DNA from: Clostridia bacterium
Lineage (GTDB): Bacteria; Bacillota_A; Clostridia; Oscillospirales; CAG-272
DNA: 11,142 nt
Assembly: GCA_017631775.1 (NCBI GenBank)
Contig: JAGBSQ010000045.1
Span: 1 to 11,142 of the forward strand
Direction: 5' to 3'
Under the pieces are notes generated by a model. The model saw only the letters and a list, made by a program, of their open reading frames with translations, did no database searches and had not been told where the DNA came from. The position numbers were made by a program, and so were the translations under genes. Numbering within the stretch: the stretch's first letter is position 1; every line of letters starts with the position of its first letter. Of this stretch, positions 5,823-11,142 are shown piece by piece.

Positions 5823-5965
5823 GTGGATGTATGATGCCGAGAGGAACACCACGAGAATTGCCCGTGTGCTTAAAAACAAACAAGACAAAAGACAATTCTC
5901 CATATGAGCGTAGCAAAGTTGTGGTCACGAATCCACCATCCTCCCGTATAAAATGCATCTACTGC
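5823..5965. other. Spacer between terminator and YeiH promoter
   Basis: Apart from the tRNA-Tyr-like fragment it holds only a spaced inverted repeat, GAGAATTG (5853-5860) and CAATTCTC (5893-5900). No ORF with a ribosome binding site is seen. Base composition is uneven, fitting a patchwork of remnants. Confidence 0.4.
5921..5945 (+). repeat. Degenerate copy of the tRNA-Tyr 3' end (possible attachment-site remnant)
   Basis: A 14-nt stretch at 5928-5941 (CGAATCCACCATCC) is identical to 5016-5029 in the T arm and acceptor of tRNA-Tyr. The match extends leftward to GTGGTC (5921-5926 versus 5010-5015) and rightward to CCC, with one extra base on each side in the second copy. It has the same orientation as the tRNA, and no tRNA-like sequence precedes it. 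It lacks CCA, so it is not a tRNA gene. A 3'-only copy is the usual footprint of integration into a tRNA gene; a decayed tandem tRNA is the alternative. Confidence 0.6.
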
Positions 5966-5994
5966 TTGACAAACTCCCTTCCCTATGCTATAAT
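5966..5994 (+). promoter_or_regulatory. Consensus sigma-A promoter of the YeiH-type gene
   Basis: TTGACA (5966-5971), 17 nt, TATAAT (5989-5994): an exact consensus match, about 32 nt upstream of the start codon, leaving a very short leader. Confidence 0.93.
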
Positions 5995-6026
5995 ACCTTT
6001 CGACAAATACATCTTTGGAGGTCTTT

Positions 6027-7055
6027 ATGAATACCAAAACAAAGGAACGCGGTCTCTTCGCGCTTGGCGTTGCCATTTGCGCGGGCGTTGCGGCACTTTC
6101 TGTTCTTCTTGAAAATCTCATCCCCGGTGGGCTGCTTGGTGCATCTATCATTGCCCTATTTTCGGGAACCATCATCAACAGCTTCTTTCATCCTACTTGG
6201 ATCAAGCCCGCTCTTAAATTTGTATCGAAGAAAATTTTAAAGGTTGCTATCATTCTTTTGGGCGCATCGCTTTCTGTAAAAGTGATTATGGAAGTTGGCA
6301 AAATGACCTTCTTTGTAATGATCTTCACATTCCTTATGTGCTTTGGCGGCGGCTATTTCGTTCGCAAGATCTTTAAGATCAACTGGAAGCTCGGCAACTT
6401 GATCTCCGCAGGAACAGGCATTTGCGGCGGCTCTGCCGTTGCGGCAATCGCTCCCGTCATCGATGCCGACGATAAGGATATCGCCTTTGCAATGTCCTCT
6501 ACCTTCCTTTTTGATATGGTTATGATCGCGCTCTACCCCTTGATGGGTAAGGCACTTGGAATGACCGACATTGCCTACGGCATTTGGGCAGGTACATCTG
6601 TTAACGATACCGCAAGCGTTGTGGCATCGGGATATGCCTTCTCCGAAATGGCAGGCGACTTTGCAACCATGGTAAAGCTGACACGTACCATTGCCATCAT
6701 TCCCACTGTTCTTGTTTTCGCCTTTGTTGGCACACGTATGAAGCAAAAGGAGCTTCAAGCGGCATCGGTTGAAGGAAAGAAAGTCAACATTGTAAAGATC
6801 ATTCCTTGGTTCATTTGCGGATTTTTGGCACTCGCCATCATCAACAGCATCGGTTGGATCCCTGCAGGCGTTTCTTCCCTGATGAAGAGCACAAGCAAAT
6901 TCCTCATGGTGTCGGCTCTCGCGGCAATCGGCCTTGGAACAAGCATCACCGACTTTAAAAAAGCAGGGCTTGCCCCGATGTTCTACGGTGTTACCATTGA
7001 TACGCTCGTCACTCTGACCGCCCTTGGCGTGATTTGGCTGATGGGTTTGATGTGA
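6027..7055 (+). CDS. YeiH/YadS family membrane protein (UPF0324, putative sulfate exporter family)
   Basis: 342 aa, almost entirely hydrophobic, with about ten membrane segments. Two family hallmarks are present: GTGICGGSAVAAIAPVI (129-145) and GTSVNDTASVVASG (189-202), which sit in re-entrant or intramembrane positions of these anion-transporter-like proteins. The family is annotated as putative sulfate exporter, but substrates are poorly established, so transport of a sulfur-containing or other small anion is a family-level guess. The start at 6027 is chosen because GGAGG ends 5 nt upstream; the TTG at 6015 would overlap that site. The length is normal for the family. It is a single gene under its own promoter; the possible terminator downstream is the spaced inverted repeat at 7137-7201. 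Confidence 0.9.
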   Translation: MNTKTKERGLFALGVAICAGVAALSVLLENLIPGGLLGASIIALFSGTIINSFFHPTWIKPALKFVSKKILKVAIILLGASLSVKVIMEVGKMTFFVMIFTFLMCFGGGYFVRKIFKINWKLGNLISAGTGICGGSAVAAIAPVIDADDKDIAFAMSSTFLFDMVMIALYPLMGKALGMTDIAYGIWAGTSVNDTASVVASGYAFSEMAGDFATMVKLTRTIAIIPTVLVFAFVGTRMKQKELQAASVEGKKVNIVKIIPWFICGFLALAIINSIGWIPAGVSSLMKSTSKFLMVSALAAIGLGTSITDFKKAGLAPMFYGVTIDTLVTLTALGVIWLMGLM

Positions 7056-7136
7056 TTTTCGCCCCTCTCGCGCACGCGTATATATATAAGGTTGGAAAAA
7101 GTCAAAAAACTTTCAAAAAATTACAAAAAAAATATG

Positions 7137-7201
7137 AAAAAGCCCTTGACAAGAGGGGACGTTTGTGATATAATGTCTCTACCTCTGCCTAAGGGCTTTT
7201 T
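7137..7201 (+). terminator. Inverted repeat spanning the rpmG promoter, possible read-through terminator
   Basis: AAAAAGCCCTT (7137-7147) and AAGGGCTTTTT (7191-7201) are exact inverse complements, and the second is followed by another T. A transcript coming from the YeiH-type gene could form this stem and stop at the T run. The 43-nt loop contains the -35 and -10 of the ribosomal operon promoter. Transcripts starting at that promoter contain only the right arm and should not terminate. No other terminator is seen after the YeiH-type gene. Confidence 0.5.
7146..7174 (+). promoter_or_regulatory. Consensus sigma-A promoter of rpmG-secE-nusG-rplK-rplA
   Basis: TTGACA (7146-7151), 17 nt, TATAAT (7169-7174): an exact consensus match, preceded by long A tracts (7090-7141) that may act as an UP element. 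Transcription should begin near 7181, giving a leader of about 160 nt before rpmG. Confidence 0.93.
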
Positions 7202-7202
7202 T

Positions 7203-7311
7203 GTTGTGCGCATTTTTTCGTGCAACGCGGCAGTCATAGTGCCACCCAAAAGGGTTTGACTGCTTCTCCTTTTTCAGAGGGAGGTACACAGACGTTCACT
7301 CTGTGGACGTC
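7203..7311 (+). promoter_or_regulatory. Structured leader of the rpmG operon
   Basis: Several stems can form. The first is GTTGTGCG/CGTGCAAC (7203-7210 with 7219-7226, two G-U pairs). The second is GCAGTCA/TGACTGC (7230-7236 with 7257-7263), enclosing ACCC-AAAA-GGGT (7244-7255). The third is CACAGA/TCTGTG (7287-7292 with 7300-7305). The third competes with GACGT/ACGTC (7291-7295 with 7307-7311), so two mutually exclusive folds are available close to the rpmG ribosome binding site. None is followed by a T run, so a terminator-type attenuator is unlikely. I do not recognise a named leader family; control by a ribosomal protein is plausible from context only. Confidence 0.5.
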
Positions 7312-7342
7312 AAATAAATTTTTATATGGGAGGTGCCGCTAA

Positions 7343-7510
7343 ATGGCTGCTAAAAATGAGGCAAGAATCAGAATTACTTTGGCATGCACAGAGTGCAAGC
7401 AAAGAAATTATGATACGAAAAAGAACAAGAAGAATGACCCCGACAGACTGGAGCTTAAGAAATTCTGCAAGTTCTGCCGCAAGCACACAATGCACAAAGA
7501 GACCAAGTAA
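7343..7510 (+). CDS. rpmG: 50S ribosomal protein L33
   Basis: 55 aa, component of the large ribosomal subunit near the E site. The sequence [18 protein letters not shown] with later [11 protein letters not shown] is characteristic. The two pairs C15-x2-C18 and C42-x2-C45 form a zinc ribbon, so this is the zinc-binding (C+) form rather than the zinc-independent paralogue induced under zinc starvation. GGGAGGTG stands about 7 nt upstream of the ATG. It is first in the operon with secE 20 nt downstream, the standard order in Gram-positives. Confidence 0.96.
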   Translation: MAAKNEARIRITLACTECKQRNYDTKKNKKNDPDRLELKKFCKFCRKHTMHKETK

Positions 7511-7530
7511 TTGGTGAAAGAAAGGAAATA

Positions 7531-7956
7531 ATGAATATGAAGAATCTGTTTAACAGAACTCTCGCACTCGTTTGCGCTGTTCTGATGATGATTTCCCTCT
7601 TTGCGCTCCCCGCATTTGCAGATGACCACGCAGGTCACGATCACGCTACCGAAGAGGCAGAAAAGACCGAAGGTCTTACCACTGCTGCTATCGTTTGGAT
7701 CGTAATCGGCGGTGTATTGGTTGTTGCAGGTGTTGTGCTCGGTATTAAATACCGCGAGAACATCGTAAAGGCTCTGCGCGTTTACAAGAGCGAGTTCAAG
7801 AAGGTTTCTTGGCTCTCTTGGAAAGACACAAAGAAGAGCTCTTTGGTAGTTCTTGGCGTATTGGTTGCATGCGCTCTCGTAATCTGCCTGCTTGACCTTG
7901 GCTTGTACAAGGGCCTGCTCGCTATGATTCAAGCGCTCCGTAGTCTCTTCGCATAA
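7531..7956 (+). CDS. secE: Preprotein translocase subunit SecE, extended N terminus
   Basis: SecE clamps SecY in the SecYEG protein-export channel. The core is at residues 83-140: an amphipathic cytoplasmic helix with EFKKVSW (88-94) and a final membrane helix (about 104-128). The position between rpmG and nusG confirms it. At 141 aa it is about twice the usual Gram-positive SecE. The extra N-terminal part begins with a classic signal-peptide-like stretch: basic start, hydrophobic 11-26 and ALPAFA before DD at 31. It continues with an acidic His-rich segment DDHAGHDHATEE (31-42) and another membrane helix (about 50-72). The topology would match the three-span SecE of Enterobacteria. The usual Pro after the conserved Trp is Leu (W94-L95). 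AAAGGAAAT precedes the ATG; a second ATG at 7537 is also possible. Confidence 0.93.
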   Translation: MNMKNLFNRTLALVCAVLMMISLFALPAFADDHAGHDHATEEAEKTEGLTTAAIVWIVIGGVLVVAGVVLGIKYRENIVKALRVYKSEFKKVSWLSWKDTKKSSLVVLGVLVACALVICLLDLGLYKGLLAMIQALRSLFA

Positions 7957-7966
7957 GGAATTTGCA

Positions 7967-8512
7967 ATGAGTGACATCAATGAAATGAACGTAGGTCCGA
8001 GATGGTACGTGGCACATACTTACTCCGGATACGAAAACAAAGTAAAAGCAAGTCTCGAAAAAATCATTGAAAACCGTGGCCTCGGTCACCTCATCTTTGA
8101 TATCAGCATTCCTACTGAGATCGTCATTGAAAAAAACGGTGACGTTGAAAAGGAAGTGGAGAACAAGATCTTCTCCTGCTACGTTTATATCAAGATGATT
8201 ATGAACGAGGAAAGCTGGCACGCAGTAAGAAACATTACCGGCGTGACAGGATTTGTAGGTCCCGGATCCCGCCCCACTCCCCTGACCGAGGAAGAGGTTG
8301 CTGCCCTTGATATTGAACAAGTACAGCAAGTTAAGCTCTCCTTCCAAGTTGGTGACACCGTTGAAGTTATCAGCGGCTTGTTTGAGGGTTACAGCGGAAC
8401 CGTTCAGGCAATCTCCGAGGATCTCAAGAACATTACCGTGCTTATTAAGCGCGGAAGCCGTGATATGCCCGTTGAGCTCGAATCGAGCGAAGTAAAGGCC
8501 ACGGCAAACTAA
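7967..8512 (+). CDS. nusG: Transcription termination/antitermination protein NusG
   Basis: 181 aa. The NGN domain covers about residues 10-105 with PRWYVAHTYSGYENKVK (11-27) and GVTGFVGPG (92-100), followed by a linker and a KOW domain (about 125-175) with VGDTVEVISGLFEGYSGTV (128-146). NusG binds RNA polymerase through the NGN domain and affects pausing and coupling to translation. The usual FPGY motif is FSCY here (69-72). The start is 10 nt after the secE stop, with AAGGA overlapping that stop, which indicates tight coupling. Length and layout are normal. Confidence 0.97.
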   Translation: MSDINEMNVGPRWYVAHTYSGYENKVKASLEKIIENRGLGHLIFDISIPTEIVIEKNGDVEKEVENKIFSCYVYIKMIMNEESWHAVRNITGVTGFVGPGSRPTPLTEEEVAALDIEQVQQVKLSFQVGDTVEVISGLFEGYSGTVQAISEDLKNITVLIKRGSRDMPVELESSEVKATAN

Positions 8513-8540
8513 ACGCTTTCGGCAACGCGCGGCGTTGCAC

Positions 8541-8590
8541 GTGGGAGGAAGAAAATTTTTATTTTATTACATTCTTCCGCAAAAAACCAC
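8541..8590 (+). promoter_or_regulatory. Probable ribosomal protein L1 autoregulatory site before rplK
   Basis: GTGG (8541-8544) pairs with CCAC (8587-8590), and GGAAGAA (8547-8553) pairs with TTCTTCC (8572-8578). Between the stems is an asymmetric internal loop, GA on the left and GCAAAAAA on the right. This two-stem shape with a purine-rich asymmetric loop is the known layout of L1-binding mRNA sites that mimic the L1 stalk of 23S rRNA, and it stands directly upstream of the rplK-rplA ribosome binding site (GGAGG 8595-8599). A separate hairpin GCAACGC/GCGTTGC (8522-8528 with 8532-8538) precedes it. Assignment is by shape and position. Confidence 0.6.
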
Positions 8591-8608
8591 ATTTGGAGGT
8601 AAATTATT

Positions 8609-9034
8609 ATGGCAAAGAAAGTTTTAGGTTATATCAAACTGCAGCTCCCTGCAGGTAAAGCAACTCCCCAGCCTCCCGTAGGTCCTGCTCTCGGTCAGTA
8701 CGGCGTGGCTATTCCCGTTTTCACTAAGGAATTCAACGAAAGAACCAAGAATGACATCGGCCTTATCATCCCCGTTGTTATCACTGTTTACGCAGACCGT
8801 TCCTTCACCTTTATCACCAAGACTCCTCCCGCTCCTGTTCTCATTAAGAAGGCAGCTGGCATCGAGTCCGGTTCCGCAGCCCCCAACAAGACCAAGGTTG
8901 CAAAGCTCACCAAAGAGCAAGTTAAGAAGATTGCTGAAACCAAGATGCCCGACCTGAATGCGGCTAACATCGAAGCAGCAATGAGCATGATCGCAGGTAC
9001 CGCACGCTCCATGGGCGTTACCGTAGAGGACTAA
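8609..9034 (+). CDS. rplK: 50S ribosomal protein L11
   Basis: 141 aa, the normal length. L11 binds the GTPase-associated region of 23S rRNA and takes part in factor binding and the stringent response. The N-terminal domain shows [21 protein letters not shown] (10-30) with the conserved prolines; the C-terminal RNA-binding domain shows [12 protein letters not shown] and ends with the usual [14 protein letters not shown]. Residues 31-45 ([15 protein letters not shown]) differ from the common HGVNIMEFCKAFN form but keep the pattern. GGAGG is 9 nt upstream. Confidence 0.98.
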   Translation: MAKKVLGYIKLQLPAGKATPQPPVGPALGQYGVAIPVFTKEFNERTKNDIGLIIPVVITVYADRSFTFITKTPPAPVLIKKAAGIESGSAAPNKTKVAKLTKEQVKKIAETKMPDLNAANIEAAMSMIAGTARSMGVTVED

Positions 9035-9050
9035 TAGGGGGTACTGAACA

Positions 9051-9746
9051 ATGGCAAAAATGGGTAAGAAATATATCGACAGCTCTAAGCTGATTGAAAA
9101 GACTAAAGCTTATGAAGTAGCTGAGGCTATGGATCTGGTTTGCCAGACCGCTAAGGCTAAGTTTGATGAGACCGTTGAGGTTCACGTTCGTCTGGGTGTT
9201 GACTCCCGTCAAGCAGACCAACAAGTTCGTGGCGCAATCGTTCTCCCCAACGGAACCGGTAAGAAGGTTCGCGTTCTCGTTTTCGCTAAGGGCGACAACG
9301 TTCAAAAGGCTCTTGACGCAGGTGCAGAATATGCAGGCGGCGCAGAGTACGTTGAAAAGATCACCAAGGAAAACTGGTTCGAGTTCGACGTTGTTATCGC
9401 TTCTCCCGATATGATGGCTGTTATCGGTCGTCTCGGTAAGGTTCTCGGTCCTAAGGGCCTCATGCCTTCTCCCAAGGCTGGTACCGTTACCCCCGATGTT
9501 GCTAAGGCTGTTACCGAAGCAAAGGCTGGTAGAATTGAGTACCGTCTCGACAAGACCAACATCATCCACTGCCCCATCGGCAAGGCTTCCTTCGGCGCTG
9601 AAAAGCTCAAGGAAAACTTTGATGCTCTGCTCGGCGCAATCATCAAGGCTAAGCCCGCTGCTGCAAAGGGTCAATATATCAAGAGCTGCGTAATCGCTTC
9701 CACCATGGGCCCTGGCATTAAGATCAACCAAGCTAAGATTGGCTAA
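9051..9746 (+). CDS. rplA: 50S ribosomal protein L1
   Basis: 231 aa, normal length. L1 forms the mobile stalk near the E site and represses its own operon by binding the mRNA leader. The signature [20 protein letters not shown] is intact (about 126-145), with N- and C-terminal halves in the usual order ([14 protein letters not shown] early; TMGPGIKIN at the end). AGGGGGT lies 8 nt upstream; rplK ends 16 nt before. It is the last gene of the operon here, followed by a terminator instead of rplJ. Confidence 0.98.
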   Translation: MAKMGKKYIDSSKLIEKTKAYEVAEAMDLVCQTAKAKFDETVEVHVRLGVDSRQADQQVRGAIVLPNGTGKKVRVLVFAKGDNVQKALDAGAEYAGGAEYVEKITKENWFEFDVVIASPDMMAVIGRLGKVLGPKGLMPSPKAGTVTPDVAKAVTEAKAGRIEYRLDKTNIIHCPIGKASFGAEKLKENFDALLGAIIKAKPAAAKGQYIKSCVIASTMGPGIKINQAKIG

Positions 9747-9763
9747 TAAAAGCGAAATACGAT

Positions 9764-9806
9764 AAAAAACAGAGGCAACTCCAAGTGAGTCGCCTCTGTT
9801 TTTTTT
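9764..9806. terminator. Bidirectional terminator between rplA and the YitT-family gene
   Basis: Stem 9764-9776 with 9792-9804 (13 bp), one A-C mismatch, then ACTC/GAGT around a 5-nt loop. A run of eight T (9799-9806) follows on the plus strand and six A precede the stem on the left, so it can serve rplA (plus) and the convergent gene ending at 9811 (minus). Confidence 0.92.
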
Positions 9807-9810
9807 CTTT

Positions 9811-10719
9811 TTATTTTGTCCAGCCCTCGCCGCGAATTTCGTAAGCGCGCCAAACGGTAATAAATGCATTGGGGTCTACATCGCGTACAACGTCCATCAG
9901 ACGTGAATAGTACCGCATGTTAAAGGTGACCGTAAGCATCTTTTTATCCTTGCCGGAGTATCCGCCCTTGGCCTCCAAAATGGTCGTGGTGCGGTCGGCC
10001 TTTTCAATAATCGCGCGTGTGACCTCTTCACCGTAATCGGTAACGATTTGTGCAACAAACGCGGTATTACCGCCCAAAAAGACTTTATCAATAACGGTTG
10101 CAATGATCAATGCCGCCAAAACGCCAAGCAAAGAGAGAAGCAAATTTTTTGTAACAAAAATGCCAAGCGTAACAATTGTTACGTCGGTTAAGAACATTGC
10201 GGTCGAGTTCTTCATACGCTTGAATATCTTGCAAAGCGTGAGAGCGATGATATCGGTGCCGCCTGTGGAGCCTCCGCTCAAAAAGGTAATGGAGCAACCC
10301 AAACCAACCAGAGCACCGCCTACGATTGCCGCAATAATGATGGGCAGCTCGGTGTACTCGTTGGAGGCAAGATAAAACACACCGCCCAAAACGTTGGGGT
10401 CAGCAAGCTTCATAAAGAACGTAACGCCAAGCGGATAAACAATGGCACAAATTAAAGTTTTTGCCGCAAACTCTTTTCCAAAAACAATAAAGCCCAAAAT
10501 GTATAAAATCCACGTCAGGCAGGTGTTGACGATGTCTACGGTAATAAACTCAAACGGAAGGAGCGCCTCAACAATAATTGCAAGGCCTGATGTTCCCCCC
10601 GAAACGAGGTTGAACGGCAACAAAAAAACGGCTATTCCAAACGCCAATATCAGGCTGCCCGCAACGGTCATTAGGATATTTCGCGTCTTCTTCCATGCTT
10701 CTTCTTTTGTAATTTTCAT
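9811..10719 (-). CDS. YitT family membrane protein (YitT domain plus C-terminal DUF2179)
   Basis: 302 aa. The N-terminal part (about 14-215) has five or six membrane segments with two related glycine motifs typical of the family: LLPFNLVSGGTSGLAI (33-48) and FLSGGSTGGTDIIAL (146-160). The C-terminal soluble domain (about 218-300) has VTDYGEEVTRAIIEK, the loop GGYSGKDKKML (252-262) and FITVWRAYEIRGEGW, the DUF2179 pattern. YitT proteins are common in Firmicutes, often in several copies; their transport substrate is unknown, so no function is assigned. GAGGG stands 4-5 nt before the ATG, rather close. It is monocistronic, convergent with the ribosomal operon and divergent from serC. Confidence 0.94.
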   Translation of the reverse strand: MKITKEEAWKKTRNILMTVAGSLILAFGIAVFLLPFNLVSGGTSGLAIIVEALLPFEFITVDIVNTCLTWILYILGFIVFGKEFAAKTLICAIVYPLGVTFFMKLADPNVLGGVFYLASNEYTELPIIIAAIVGGALVGLGCSITFLSGGSTGGTDIIALTLCKIFKRMKNSTAMFLTDVTIVTLGIFVTKNLLLSLLGVLAALIIATVIDKVFLGGNTAFVAQIVTDYGEEVTRAIIEKADRTTTILEAKGGYSGKDKKMLTVTFNMRYYSRLMDVVRDVDPNAFITVWRAYEIRGEGWTK

Positions 10720-10751
10720 ACTTCCCTCAAAATAAAAAAATATTCGCTCTT

Positions 10752-10780
10752 ATTATAACATACTTTGCCAAAAAAGTCAA
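10752..10780 (-). promoter_or_regulatory. Promoter of the YitT-family gene
   Basis: On the minus strand TTGACT (10780-10775), 17 nt, TATAAT (10757-10752), about 33 nt upstream of the start codon. Confidence 0.88.
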
Positions 10781-10825
10781 GCCACCCTCGAATGATAAAA
10801 ATATAACAAAAATTAATCAAAGTAC

Positions 10826-10854
10826 TTGACAACATTCATAAAATGTAATATAAT
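10826..10854 (+). promoter_or_regulatory. Consensus sigma-A promoter of serC
   Basis: TTGACA (10826-10831), 17 nt, TATAAT (10849-10854): an exact consensus match. The leader to the ATG is about 65 nt, too short for a T-box or a typical riboswitch, and shows no strong hairpin. The two divergent promoters lie about 45 nt apart. Confidence 0.93.
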
Positions 10855-10925
10855 TATTGATAACTACTTTCTTTGTATACATAAATACACAAGAAGGAAG
10901 AATCTGTTTCCGGAGGAAATTTATT

Positions 10926-11142
10926 ATGAACAGAGTTTACAATTTTTCGGCAGGCCCTTCCATGCTTCCCCTTCCTGTACTCGAGCAAGCAGCAAAAGAT
11001 TTGGTCTGCTATGGCACCTCAGGTATGTCAGTCATGGAGATGTCTCACCGATCTCCGGACTATGAAGCAATCATCAAGGACGCCGAGGCTCTGCTTCGCA
11101 AATTGATGAACATTCCCGAAAACTACAAGGTTCTCTTCCTGC
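10926..11142 (+). CDS. serC: Phosphoserine aminotransferase SerC (N-terminal 72 codons)
   Basis: A PLP-dependent enzyme that converts 3-phosphohydroxypyruvate and glutamate to phosphoserine and 2-oxoglutarate in serine synthesis, and often acts in pyridoxal phosphate synthesis as well. The start [15 protein letters not shown] is diagnostic, followed by [14 protein letters not shown] (30-43) and [13 protein letters not shown] (60-72), which leads into the phosphate-binding GGA region cut off by the window. GGAGG is 9 nt upstream of the ATG. In related genomes serA commonly follows, but that lies outside the window. Confidence 0.97.
   Translation, partial: MNRVYNFSAGPSMLPLPVLEQAAKDLVCYGTSGMSVMEMSHRSPDYEAIIKDAEALLRKLMNIPENYKVLFL

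Noticed and set aside
5853..5900. Inverted repeat GAGAATTG / CAATTCTC as an operator or terminator
   Set aside because: The arms are only 8 nt and 32 nt apart, AT-rich and without a T run; not distinguishable from chance.
6237..6758. Cys/His-rich minus-strand frame that looks like a zinc protein
   Set aside because: It is the complement of the glycine- and alanine-rich YeiH-type gene; the Cys and His residues are a by-product of the codon pattern.
9018..9869. Minus-strand frame of 283 codons over rplA
   Set aside because: It lies antisense to rplA and runs through the terminator hairpin; no start signal and no family pattern.
10855..10925. T-box or serine riboswitch-like leader before serC
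   Set aside because: The leader is only about 65 nt with no stable hairpin, no terminator and no T-box motif.

Overview
The window looks like chromosomal DNA of a Gram-positive anaerobe of the class Clostridia, probably a gut or uncultured lineage (inference). The grounds are four exact TTGACA-17-TATAAT promoters, strong GGAGG ribosome binding sites, many perfect hairpin-plus-T terminators, the order rpmG-secE-nusG-rplK-rplA, a SerC of the bacillus/clostridium type, and the YitT, choloylglycine-hydrolase-like and M48 proteins. No phage, CRISPR or intact insertion sequence is visible.

Left part (1-4547, all minus strand). From right to left there is a two-gene unit: a membrane M48 zinc metallopeptidase with a long C-terminal extension (4547-2520), and a 137-aa PH-like protein (2514-2101) whose ribosome binding site lies in the end of the peptidase gene. 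A perfect 16-bp hairpin terminator closes the unit. Next come an N-terminal-nucleophile hydrolase of the choloylglycine hydrolase / penicillin V acylase family (2008-1037) and the first 311 codons of miaB (935-1), which has its own promoter.

Middle part (4780-7055, plus strand). A consensus promoter drives tRNA-Thr(TGT) and tRNA-Tyr(GTA), ended by a perfect hairpin terminator. Both tRNAs deviate at nearly invariant T-arm positions. Then comes a compact array of short hairpins joined by 10-nt boxes, with the boxes inverted about a centre near 5173. It lies between the tRNA terminator and the promoter of a small membrane protein gene (5309-5725), and the promoter -35 overlaps the last hairpin. 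About 0.9 kb beyond the tRNA-Tyr 3' end, a second degenerate copy of that 3' end occurs (5921-5945), which could be an old integration scar. A YeiH-type membrane protein follows under a consensus promoter.

Right part (7137-11142). The core translation/secretion operon rpmG-secE-nusG-rplK-rplA runs on the plus strand from a consensus promoter with a structured leader, and has a probable ribosomal protein L1 autoregulatory site before rplK. It ends after rplA at a terminator shared with a convergent YitT-family gene, so rplJ-rplL-rpoB do not follow here. SecE is unusual: it carries a signal-peptide-like first helix, a His/Asp-rich segment and an extra helix ahead of the normal core. YitT (minus) and serC (plus, cut by the window edge) are divergent, each with its own promoter.

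The observations most worth checking are the hairpin array, the extended SecE, the paired T-arm anomalies, the tRNA-Tyr fragment, and the Asn-to-Arg change in the hydrolase active site. I found no clear new multi-gene defence or metabolic system.
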